Assembly (NCBI GenBank): GCA_040510575.1
Contig: JBEVIU010000149.1
Span: 1-14,322, forward strand
Length of the DNA stretch: 14,322 bases
Direction: 5' to 3'
Origin: DASUMF01 sp040510575
Lineage (GTDB): Bacteria > Actinomycetota > Acidimicrobiia > IMCC26256 > DASPTH01
The position numbers were made by a program, and so were the translations under genes. Below the pieces are notes generated by a model. That model did no database searches and was not told the DNA's origin. It was given only the letters and a program-made list of their open reading frames with translations. Shown in pieces: positions 8,519 to 14,322 of this stretch (the stretch's first letter is position 1; every line of letters starts with the position of its first letter).

Positions 8519-9022
8519 CTATTCGGTGCCCTGGGCGAAGTCTTCGGGGCGGACCTCGTCGAGGAACTCGGTGAACTGCTCGATGAGCTGCTCGTCCTGC
8601 TGCTCGTCTTCTTCCTGCTCGAACAGCACGCCCGCCTCGTCGAGCACACCCTCTTCGGCGAAGATCGGCACCGGGACCTCGGAACGAACCGCGAGTGCGA
8701 TCGCGTCGGACGGGCGAGACGAGATTCGTGTGGTGCCTCCACCACGAGTGAGCTCGATCTCGGCATAGAACGTGCTGTCGCGCATCTCGGTGATGATCAC
8801 CTGCGACACCGTCGCGCCGATCTCTTCCAGCACGGTGACGAAGAGATCGTGCGTCATCGGACGGGGCGTTTCCATGCCCTGCAGCGCGTAGACGATCGCC
8901 GTTGCCTCGGGCGAGCCGATGTAGATCGGTAGGTAGCGCTGCCCGTCGTTCTCGCGCAGGAGGACGATCGGCTGGTTGTTTGGTACTTCGACTCTGACAC
9001 CCACCAGGGACATCGGGATCAC
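8519..9022 (-). CDS. DUF151 / bifunctional nuclease (BFN) family protein, Rv1829-like
   Basis: A 167-residue member of the BFN/DUF151 family, some plant and bacterial members of which have been reported as DNase/RNase; in bacteria the role is largely unknown. Seen: VGVRVEVPNNQPIVLLREND, RYLPIYIGSPEATAIVYALQG, PRPMTHDLFVTVLEEIGA, then RISSRPSDAIALAVRSEVPVPIF and an acidic Gln/Glu-rich tail (EQEEDEQQDEQLIEQF) ending FLDEVRPEDFAQGTE, close in plan to mycobacterial Rv1829. I chose GTG 9022 because GGAGG (9028-9032) is 5 nt from it; ATG 9013, three codons later, is possible but its spacing is 14 nt. A TAGAGT at 9049-9054 in the 79-bp gap after hpt could be a weak internal -10. It is the last gene before the merR2 promoter region. 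Confidence 0.92.
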   Translation of the reverse strand: MIPMSLVGVRVEVPNNQPIVLLRENDGQRYLPIYIGSPEATAIVYALQGMETPRPMTHDLFVTVLEEIGATVSQVIITEMRDSTFYAEIELTRGGGTTRISSRPSDAIALAVRSEVPVPIFAEEGVLDEAGVLFEQEEDEQQDEQLIEQFTEFLDEVRPEDFAQGTE

Positions 9023-9101
9023 GAGCACCTCCGGACCGTCGGAGGGCAACTCTAGCACCGGCCTCCTCGTTGGGATTCCTGGGGCTGGGCCTGTTCCGGG
9101 C

Positions 9102-9671
9102 TCAGCGCGTGCCGTACAACGACGCCACGTACGCGTCGGGAACATCACGCGCGACGTGGCGGTCGGCCTCCACCACCCGAGGCAGGTTGCGGTAGAGGTC
9201 GGCCTGGTGCAGGCCGTACCCGAGGACGAACACATCGGGGATCTCGGCGCCGACGTACCGAACGTCGAGCGGCACGATGCGCCGCACCGGCCGATCGAGC
9301 AGCGCGCACACGTCGATCGACTTCGGCTCGAACGCGCGGAAATGCTCGAGGAGGTACGCGAGCGTGAGCCCGGTGTCGACGAGGTCCTCGACGATGACGA
9401 CGTCGCGACCCTGCAAGTTGGTGGACACGTCGTGCAGGATGCGGACCCGGCCCGAGTCGGGCGCGTAGCGCGAGATGGCGATGAAGTCGACGGCCACCTC
9501 GCAGTTGATCGCACGGGCGAGGTCGGCGAGGAAGATCAGCGCGCCCTTGAGCACGCCGACGAGCACCACGCCGTCGGGATGGTCGGCGGAGATGCGTGCG
9601 CCGAGGTCGCGCACGCGCGCTTCGATGTCGCGCTCGTCGAGGAGCGTGCGCAGTGAACCGGCGTCGATCAC
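9102..9671 (-). CDS. hpt: Hypoxanthine phosphoribosyltransferase, divergent
   Basis: Purine-salvage enzyme that joins hypoxanthine or guanine to PRPP, giving IMP or GMP. The 189 residues contain VGVLKGALIFLADLARAI (38-55), the PRPP loop VIVEDLVDTGLT (92-103), KSIDVCALLDRP (117-128) with the purine-contacting Lys117, and IPDVFVLGYGL followed by YRNLP. Two departures from ordinary Hpt: the mobile-loop SSYG region is shortened (SRYAPDSG), and GLDY, whose Asp ligates Mg in human HGPRT, reads GLHQ. The C-terminus is longer than usual (PDAYVASLYG). The GTG start at 9671 lies 24 bp after the FtsR-type gene and within a 14-bp tandem duplication. The family is certain; normal activity is less so. The mycobacterial locus, as I recall it, has no hpt at this place. 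Confidence 0.92.
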   Translation of the reverse strand: MIDAGSLRTLLDERDIEARVRDLGARISADHPDGVVLVGVLKGALIFLADLARAINCEVAVDFIAISRYAPDSGRVRILHDVSTNLQGRDVVIVEDLVDTGLTLAYLLEHFRAFEPKSIDVCALLDRPVRRIVPLDVRYVGAEIPDVFVLGYGLHQADLYRNLPRVVEADRHVARDVPDAYVASLYGTR

Positions 9672-9685
9672 CCGGCGTCGATCAT
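9658..9685 (-). repeat. 14-bp tandem duplication spanning the hpt start
   Basis: Two adjacent copies of ATGATCGACGCCGG on the minus strand differ only in the first base (A in 9685-9672, G in 9671-9658). The first copy encodes M-I-D-A-G and then a TGA overlapping the GTG that opens hpt in the second copy. Because 14 is not a multiple of three, the duplication put the ATG copy out of frame with hpt. Confidence 0.7.
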
Positions 9686-9695
9686 CGAGCGCCGA

Positions 9696-10619
9696 TCACT
9701 CGGAGAGGTTCTCGCGCACCGCTTCGCGCAACAGCACCATGCGGAGGCGCCGACCGAGGGTCGCGAGCTCCACCAGCTCGCTCTGCAGCCGTGCCCGGGA
9801 CTCCGGGTTGCGCTGGCGTTGATACGGCATCAACACCTGCCCGAAGAGTGCCGCCTCGCGCTCCGCGAACATGTTGTACATCCGCAGGTGACGGGCTTCG
9901 ACGCCACGGGTGAAGAACGCGGCGGCGATGGTCGCGACCTCGACCGCGTCGGCGTCGAACTGCACGTCGTCGCCTGCCTCGCGAGCGGGTGTGATCAGCC
10001 CGAACTGCTCGAGGCTCGCGAGCTGGTCGGCGTTGAGCCCGGCCGCGGTGCAGAGGGCATCGCGTGAGTAGAGCTGCTCGATGTCACCGGTGGGCACGGT
10101 GATCTGCGCGTCGTCGACGTCGTCGTCGGACGGCAATTGCGGCGCGAAGGCGGGTGGACGCGTGCGGGGGCCGCGGCGACGCGAACCTGAGGTGGGGGCA
10201 TCAGCGGGGTTCGGTGTCGGCGGTGCGGGTGCGGGTGCGGGGCTGCCGTGTGCGACGGGCACCTCGACGGGCGAGACGAGCGCATCGGCCCGCGTGGTGT
10301 CGGTCGGGGTGCTGTGTCGGTGCGGGTCGTCGGCCGGCTCGAGCACGGAGAGGTCCGCGGGGCCGAGCTCGTCGAGCCGCTCCTTGATCACCTTCAGCGG
10401 GAGGAAGTTCTCCTTCTGCTGGAACAGGATCCATCGCAACCGGGTGAGATCGTCGGGATAGAACTTCCGGTATCCCGACGGCGTGCGTTCGGGGTCGATC
10501 AGACCCTGGCTCTCGAGGAAGCGGATCTTCGAGATCGTGATGTCGGGGAACTCGTCGCTGAGCGCGGCGAGCACCTCGCCGATCGAGAGGTGGTCGCCGG
10601 TCGGTTCCGCGCCGGTCAC
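9696..10619 (-). CDS. ftsR: MerR-family regulator of FtsR type (Rv1828-like)
   Basis: A 307-residue two-domain regulator. The N-terminal MerR helix-turn-helix (about 11-88: LSIGEVLAAL, then ITISKIRFLESQGLIDPERTPSGYRKFYPDDLTRLRWIL) begins with the family-typical two-part recognition region. A disordered Pro/Ala/Ser linker spans about 92-178. The C-terminal domain (about 180-307) starts with a second winged-helix-like stretch (YSRDALCTAAGLNADQLASLEQFGLITP) and ends with helices. FtsR of Corynebacterium acts on ftsZ expression, and mycobacterial Rv1828 sits at the same place after garA. The GTG start at 10619 overlaps the FHA gene stop in a GTGA, so the two are translationally coupled. The linker makes it longer than the relatives I remember at about 250 residues. 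The symbol is given by similarity and locus only. Confidence 0.85.
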   Translation of the reverse strand: MTGAEPTGDHLSIGEVLAALSDEFPDITISKIRFLESQGLIDPERTPSGYRKFYPDDLTRLRWILFQQKENFLPLKVIKERLDELGPADLSVLEPADDPHRHSTPTDTTRADALVSPVEVPVAHGSPAPAPAPPTPNPADAPTSGSRRRGPRTRPPAFAPQLPSDDDVDDAQITVPTGDIEQLYSRDALCTAAGLNADQLASLEQFGLITPAREAGDDVQFDADAVEVATIAAAFFTRGVEARHLRMYNMFAEREAALFGQVLMPYQRQRNPESRARLQSELVELATLGRRLRMVLLREAVRENLSE

Positions 10620-11086
10620 GCGGGCTGGCCGCCGACGAGGAAGAGGAGCACGAACCGGCCGATCTGGAGGTCGGCGAGGTGGTGGAGGGGCGCCTGGTCG
10701 ACCCGGTGGTGGTCGACGTACGTGCCGTTCAACGAGCCGACATCAGCCACCTCGTAGCCACCGGGGGCCCGGCGAACGCTCGCGTGCCGACGCGACACCG
10801 TGATGTCGTCGAGGAACACGTCGGAATCGGGATGCCGACCGACCGTGGTGACCTCGGCGTCGAGGACGAAGCGGCTGCCGGCGTTGGGGCCTCGGCGAAC
10901 CACGAGCATCCCGATGCCCTGCGGGAGCTCGGCGAGGGCCTCCCCCAGTTCCTCACCGAGCTCGAGGCGCTCGGCCAGCTCGGCCAGGCTCACCGTCGAC
11001 TCTTCCTCGCGCGTCAACGGCTGACCGCAGGACGAGCAGAAGTTGGCGCCGGCCTCGTTCTCGTGGCCGCACTCGCGGCATCGCAT
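10616..11086 (-). CDS. garA: GarA/OdhI-type FHA protein with N-terminal zinc ribbon
   Basis: GarA and OdhI are small FHA proteins that, when unphosphorylated, bind and inhibit 2-oxoglutarate dehydrogenase and act on glutamate enzymes; kinases of the Pkn group phosphorylate a Thr near the N-terminus, which then docks on the protein's own FHA domain. Seen in 156 residues: a zinc ribbon with C3/C6 and C17/C20 (CREC, CSSC); an EEESTVSL stretch with T31 (and S30) in the place of the ETTSVF phospho-site; and the FHA domain (about 58-150) with GRHPDSDV (R84), TVSRRHASV (S98, R99, H101) and LNGTYV (N120), the phosphothreonine-binding residues. Mycobacterial GarA has no zinc ribbon. It lies between gcvH and ftsR as in mycobacteria. 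A TAGCCT box 6 nt upstream of the ATG suggests a leaderless mRNA. Confidence 0.88.
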   Translation of the reverse strand: MRCRECGHENEAGANFCSSCGQPLTREEESTVSLAELAERLELGEELGEALAELPQGIGMLVVRRGPNAGSRFVLDAEVTTVGRHPDSDVFLDDITVSRRHASVRRAPGGYEVADVGSLNGTYVDHHRVDQAPLHHLADLQIGRFVLLFLVGGQPA

Positions 11087-11092
11087 GACGCG

Positions 11093-11098
11093 AGGCTA
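11093..11098 (-). promoter_or_regulatory. -10 box of a probable leaderless garA promoter
   Basis: TAGCCT is followed by 6 nt (CGCGTC) and the ATG. No Shine-Dalgarno lies within normal reach and no good -35 is seen. The rest of the 128-bp gap to gcvH contains a small hairpin with a 4-nt loop at 11168-11185 and three GGTCGAG copies near 11133-11160, neither with a clear role. Confidence 0.45.
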
Positions 11099-11214
11099 GC
11101 CCTCCACTGCAAGGTGCACACCCTCGATGTCGACCAGAGGTCGAGGTCGAGGCCGGTCGAGGCAGCCGATGCCTTCGGGCACCGTCTCGGGGTGCAGCTG
11201 ATGTCGAGGTTCGC

Positions 11215-11598
11215 TCAGTTCTCCTCGACGAGTGCCCGGTAGGCCGCCGCATCCATGAGCGCATCCACCTGCTCGGGCTCGGCCAGCTCGACGACGAAGA
11301 TCCAGCCCGAACCGTAGGGGTCCTGGTTGACCTGCTCCGGGGTGTCGTCGAGCGCCTGGTTGACCTCGACGACGGTGCCGCTCACCGGGGCGTAGATCTC
11401 CGAGACCGACTTGGTCGACTCGACCTCGGCGATGCTCGCGTTCGCCATCACGAGCGCGCCGACGTCGGGCAGTTGGACGTAGACCACGTCGCCGAGGGCG
11501 TCCTGGGCGAAATCGGTGATGCCGATCCGCGCCCGGGCGCCCTCCACGGCCACCCACTCGTGTTCGGCGCTGTACCGGAGCTGCTCGGGGAAATCCAT
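11215..11598 (-). CDS. gcvH: Glycine cleavage system H protein
   Basis: The lipoylated carrier that shuttles the aminomethyl group between GcvP and GcvT and returns electrons through lipoamide dehydrogenase. The 127 residues match the family. Seen: LRYSAEHEWVAVEG at the start, GITDFAQDALGDVVYVQLPDVG (26-47), and the lipoylation site AEVESTKSVSEIYAPVSG with K63, then VNQALDDTPEQVNQDPYGSGWIF. ATG 11598 has no Shine-Dalgarno, but TACTAT lies exactly 6 nt upstream, so the mRNA is probably leaderless. It is the first gene of the minus-strand locus, about 4 kb upstream of gcvT and gcvP, and is divergent from the HNH gene at 11799. Confidence 0.97.
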   Translation of the reverse strand: MDFPEQLRYSAEHEWVAVEGARARIGITDFAQDALGDVVYVQLPDVGALVMANASIAEVESTKSVSEIYAPVSGTVVEVNQALDDTPEQVNQDPYGSGWIFVVELAEPEQVDALMDAAAYRALVEEN

Positions 11599-11604
11599 GG
11601 CGGG

Positions 11605-11610
11605 ATAGTA
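11605..11610 (-). promoter_or_regulatory. -10 box of a probable leaderless gcvH promoter
   Basis: TACTAT is followed by 6 nt (CCCGCC) and the gcvH ATG, so the predicted start coincides with the start codon. The -35 region is poor. The 200-bp divergent gap 11599-11798 also holds a 12-bp inverted repeat (CACCC, TC, GGGTG) at 11683-11694 of unknown role. Confidence 0.5.
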
Positions 11611-11798
11611 CGCGCGGTCCCCCGGTGCAAGGCGTGCTCGGGAAGCGTGACCCGCACCCGGGAGCGCGAACGATGACTGTCACACCCTCGGGTGATGATG
11701 CTCGGAGCGAGATCGCCAGCCGCCACGATCGGCACCTTCCCCTCACCTTCCTCCTGCGCGCTGCCGCGCGTGAATCGGATCGGTCGAGAGGAGGTGTC

Positions 11799-13025
11799 GT
11801 GCTCAGAGTCGTACAGGTCATCACCGACGCGCGGGCCGCCCTTGCCGATCTCGAGGCGGGCACCTTCTCGCCCGGTGACGCGGCCCGACTCGCCGAGGAG
11901 ATCGCGCGGCTGGAGAACGCTGCGGCCGCAGCGCGGGTGAAGATGGCGGCACGGGCCGCGCAAGGGAGCGCGCACCGTTGGCGCGGGTTCACCGACCCGG
12001 CGACCTGGATGGCGGCCACGACCGGCGCGACCCTGCGCGAAGCACGCCTCGAGCTCGAGGCCGTCGCACTGGTCGAGCAGTGCCCGGAGACGAGCGACGC
12101 ACTCGCCAGCGGCGAGGTGTCGTTGGCGCAAGCGGGAACGATCGCTCGAGCTGAAGCTGAAGCGCCCGGATGCGAGGAGGAACTCCTCGCCGTCGCGCGC
12201 GGCGGAACCCTGAGCGCGGTGCGGAGAGTGGCCACGAGTCGGCGGCTGGAGGCGATGGACCGCGATGAGCTTCACGAGAAGCAGCGGGAGGCGCGTCATT
12301 GCTCGCACTGGCGCGACGACCTCGGAATGATCCGGATCTCCGCTTCGCTCACCCCTGATGTGGGTGTACCGCTGCTCGAGCGCCTCGACCGCGAGACCAA
12401 GCGGCGGTGGCGCGAGTCGAAGCGCGGAGGCTTCGCGACGGAGCCGTACAGGACGCTGGCTGCCGACGTGTTCGCCGAGCTGCTCGGTGGCTCGCCACCG
12501 TCGGGCCCGGTGCAGGTGTTCGGCACTGTCGTGATCGACTGGCCAGCGCTCCTGCGCGGTCACCTCCACCCGGGCGAACGGTCGCACATCGTCGGCGGGG
12601 GCCCGATCCCGCCAACGGTGGCGAAGGCGATGCTGGAGCACGCCTTCTTGAAGGTCGTGCTCACCGACGGCGTGGAGGTGCAGCGGGTCGTGCATTTCGG
12701 GCGGCACATCCCCGCGGAGCTCCGCACCGCCCTCGAGCTCGGGCCTCCACCTGAGTTCGCCGGGCTCACGTGCTCCGAGGTCGGGTGCGACCGTCGATAC
12801 GGCCTCGAATGGGATCATGTCGTCCCGATTGCGTCCGGTGGCCCAACGTCCCTCGACAACCTCAGACCGAAATGCGGCCCCCACCACGCGGCCAAGACAG
12901 CACGGGACCGGGCGTCAGGGCTGCTCGGGCCGATGTACGAAGCCGAGTCAGACCACGACGAGGTAGGAGGAGATGAGGGCGCCGCGGGCCGTGATTCACC
13001 GGAGCGCGGGCCGCCTCGGAGCTGA
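11799..13025 (+). CDS. DUF222 / HNH endonuclease-domain protein (13E12 repeat family)
   Basis: A 408-residue member of the abundant actinobacterial 13E12/DUF222-HNH family, often present in many copies per genome; its function is unknown and mobility is suspected. The N-terminal DUF222 region is helical (about 1-300), with the family signature IVGGGPIPPTVAKAML (264-279) and FLKVVLTDG (283-291). The C-terminal HNH (about 323-368) shows C325 and C330, WDHVVPIASGGPTSLDNL with D339, H340 and N354, then C359 and HH362/363 before KT, so the motif is intact. The tail after 380 is acidic and low-complexity. I chose GTG 11799 for the AGGAGG at 11789-11794; ATG 11673 in the same frame adds 42 residues unlike the family. 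It runs opposite to all its neighbours and converges on the mutase gene. Confidence 0.93.
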   Translation: MLRVVQVITDARAALADLEAGTFSPGDAARLAEEIARLENAAAAARVKMAARAAQGSAHRWRGFTDPATWMAATTGATLREARLELEAVALVEQCPETSDALASGEVSLAQAGTIARAEAEAPGCEEELLAVARGGTLSAVRRVATSRRLEAMDRDELHEKQREARHCSHWRDDLGMIRISASLTPDVGVPLLERLDRETKRRWRESKRGGFATEPYRTLAADVFAELLGGSPPSGPVQVFGTVVIDWPALLRGHLHPGERSHIVGGGPIPPTVAKAMLEHAFLKVVLTDGVEVQRVVHFGRHIPAELRTALELGPPPEFAGLTCSEVGCDRRYGLEWDHVVPIASGGPTSLDNLRPKCGPHHAAKTARDRASGLLGPMYEAESDHDEVGGDEGAAGRDSPERGPPRS

Positions 13026-13035
13026 AGGGGTGCGC

Positions 13036-13049
13036 CGGCGGGTCCGCCG
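13036..13049. terminator. Short GC hairpin between convergent genes
   Basis: CGGCGG and CCGCCG flank a GT centre in the 25-bp gap between the HNH stop and the mutase stop. As RNA it gives a 5-bp stem with a 4-nt loop and no U-tract. It could terminate in either direction, but stems this short are common by chance at this G+C. Confidence 0.25.
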
Positions 13050-13050
13050 C

Positions 13051-14322
13051 TCAGCGGAGCATCTGGCGGATGCGCTGCACGTACTCCTCGGCGAGGCGCC
13101 GGGAGTCTGTGTCGGTCGCACCCTCCGCCCACACGTGCGTGAGCGCTTCCTCGGGGTCGGGCAGCACGAGCGCCCAGCCGCGGTCATCGGTGACTTTCAC
13201 GCCGTCGATGAGTTCGACTTCCTTGGCGTTGACGCGCTCGACCATCTCGCGCATGACCGTGCCCTTGCGCTCCCACGGCGTGACGATCGTGTCGTGCACG
13301 ACGTGGCTGGTCGGGAGCTCGGCCACGATCGACGACAACGGCCGATCGACGGCGGCGAGGAGGTCGAGGAGCTTCACGAGCGTCGTGGCGGCGTCGTAGG
13401 CGGGAAGGAAGTCGGGCCAGATGCAGCCGCCCTCGCCGGTGCCGGCGAACACCACCTCGCGCGCCGTCGCCGTCTCCATGAGGTGGCTCCCCCACACCTT
13501 CGTGCGGACCACCGAATCCGCAGGGAGGATCGAATCGACCGCACTGGTGACGTTCACGGGAACCGCCACGCGCGCGCCCGGCACCGCGCGCGCCGCGAGC
13601 GCGACTGCGGTGAGGAGGAACTCTTCACGGCCGAGCACATGACCGGTGTCGTCGACCGCGGTGCCGAGCTCACCGTCGGGATCGACCACGAAGCCGAGAT
13701 CGCTTCCGGACACTCGGACCAGCTCGGCCAGGCGCTCGACATGATCGGGACGCAGATCCGATGTGGCCGACGCGGTGCTCGCGAACGGGTTCACCGCCAG
13801 CACCTCGGCGCCGAGCTTCGTGAGGAGGTTCGGCATCACCATGGAGACGGCGCCGAACGAGTAGTCGAGGACGATCTTGAACCGACGCTGCTGCACCGCG
13901 TCGATGTCGACGACGCGCTCGAGCGCCGCGGTGTAGAACTCGAGCGATCGGGGCGGGTACCAGATGTCGCCGATCTCACCGCCGAACGCGCGGCGATAGT
14001 CCTCGCGATGCAGCAGCCGCTCGATCTTGCGTTGCATCCCCGGATCGAGGTCGCGGCCCTCGACGTCGAGGAACCGGATCTCCACCGTGTCGGGGTCGCC
14101 CATGGCGAGCCGCACCGTGATGCCACCCTGTGACTGGCCGTTGCGCACCTGAAAGCGCGTGAGCGGAACCGTTGCGAGCTCGATGTCCTCCACGTTGATG
14201 CCCGAGAGGTTGAGCCCACCGATGAGCGCCCGCTTGAGCGCCCGGGCCACGCGGCTCGTGTCGCGGCTCGTGGTGACGGTCGAGCCCTTCGGGAGCGCGG
14301 TGCCGTACGCCATCGCCAGGCG
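13051..14322 (-). CDS. Phosphomannomutase-like domain, probably C-terminal part of a nucleotidyltransferase-mutase fusion; 5' end beyond window
   Basis: The frame is open to the window edge and shows 423 C-terminal residues. The fold order matches the alpha-D-phosphohexomutases and resembles the C-terminal half of actinobacterial mannose-1-phosphate guanylyltransferase/phosphomannomutase fusions, so an NTP-transferase half probably lies beyond 14322. Counting from the Met codon at 14313: SRDTSRVARALKRALIGGLN (17-36) aligns with the GRDTR region, but the catalytic TASHNP site reads RLAMGDPD (68-75), the metal loop DxDGDR reads DPDGEL (211-216), the sugar loop GEMSGH reads GTGEGG (291-296) and the phosphate loop RPSGTEP reads LPDPEEA (384-390). 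The mutase reaction is therefore doubtful and the domain may be structural or regulatory. ATG 14313 could be an internal start, but the coding frame continues upstream of it. Confidence 0.85.
   Translation of the reverse strand, partial: RLAMAYGTALPKGSTVTTSRDTSRVARALKRALIGGLNLSGINVEDIELATVPLTRFQVRNGQSQGGITVRLAMGDPDTVEIRFLDVEGRDLDPGMQRKIERLLHREDYRRAFGGEIGDIWYPPRSLEFYTAALERVVDIDAVQQRRFKIVLDYSFGAVSMVMPNLLTKLGAEVLAVNPFASTASATSDLRPDHVERLAELVRVSGSDLGFVVDPDGELGTAVDDTGHVLGREEFLLTAVALAARAVPGARVAVPVNVTSAVDSILPADSVVRTKVWGSHLMETATAREVVFAGTGEGGCIWPDFLPAYDAATTLVKLLDLLAAVDRPLSSIVAELPTSHVVHDTIVTPWERKGTVMREMVERVNAKEVELIDGVKVTDDRGWALVLPDPEEALTHVWAEGATDTDSRRLAEEYVQRIRQMLR

Noticed and set aside
8500..8524. Three copies of about 8 bp resembling GAGTCGAN around the DUF151 gene stop
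   Set aside because: Too short and imperfect to separate from chance. It may contribute to transcript ending, but no stable stem could be drawn.
11133..11160. Three GGTCGAG copies downstream of gcvH
   Set aside because: Short, irregularly spaced and similar to the common TCGA-rich composition of this DNA; no link to a promoter.
12973..14133. Open plus-strand frame of 386 codons opposite the mutase-like gene
   Set aside because: It is antisense to a clearly homologous coding region and has low-complexity Arg/Glu/His content.

Overview
The window is about two-thirds G+C and reads as the chromosome of a high-GC actinobacterium. An Acidimicrobiia-like lineage is my guess from protein style, and nothing here proves it. 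The main evidence is gene order. Reading the minus strand from 11.6 kb down to 3.4 kb gives gcvH, an FHA protein of the GarA/OdhI type, an FtsR-type MerR regulator, hpt, a DUF151 bifunctional-nuclease protein, a second MerR regulator, a small PD-(D/E)XK-like protein, gcvT and gcvP. Mycobacterium has a closely similar run (Rv1826 gcvH, garA, Rv1828, Rv1829, Rv1830, gcvB). This window adds an hpt gene, the nuclease-like gene and gcvT.

Layout: (1) 1-1304, the N-terminal 434 residues of an amidohydrolase on the minus strand, with a promoter and a 16-bp palindrome upstream. (2) 1409-2048, a small minus-strand zinc-ribbon protein closed by a hairpin, then a divergently transcribed 83-residue protein whose start overlaps a seven-codon leader ORF. 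(3) 2072-3366, a DyP-type peroxidase with a translationally coupled two-helix membrane protein. (4) 3390-11598, the glycine-cleavage and regulator locus. (5) 11799-13025, a plus-strand DUF222/HNH (13E12-type) protein facing against the neighbouring genes. (6) 13051-14322, the C-terminal part of a phosphomannomutase-like protein, probably fused to a sugar nucleotidyltransferase that lies outside the window.

How the genes work together: GcvP, GcvT and GcvH are three of the four parts of the glycine cleavage system, which turns glycine into CO2, ammonia and methylene-tetrahydrofolate. The shared lipoamide dehydrogenase is not here. GarA homologues are kinase-controlled FHA switches on 2-oxoglutarate and glutamate metabolism, so the locus couples one-carbon and nitrogen metabolism to signalling. 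An hpt gene in the middle hints at a purine link, because purine synthesis uses glycine and one-carbon units.

The regulatory signals I trust most are a -35/-10 promoter with a 24-bp near-perfect palindrome over its predicted start, in front of merR-nuclease-gcvT, and TAnnnT -10 boxes exactly 6 nt upstream of the ATGs of gcvH, the garA homologue and gcvP, which suggests leaderless mRNAs. No RNA gene, CRISPR array, insertion sequence or glycine riboswitch was seen. No gene-free stretch exceeds about 200 bases.
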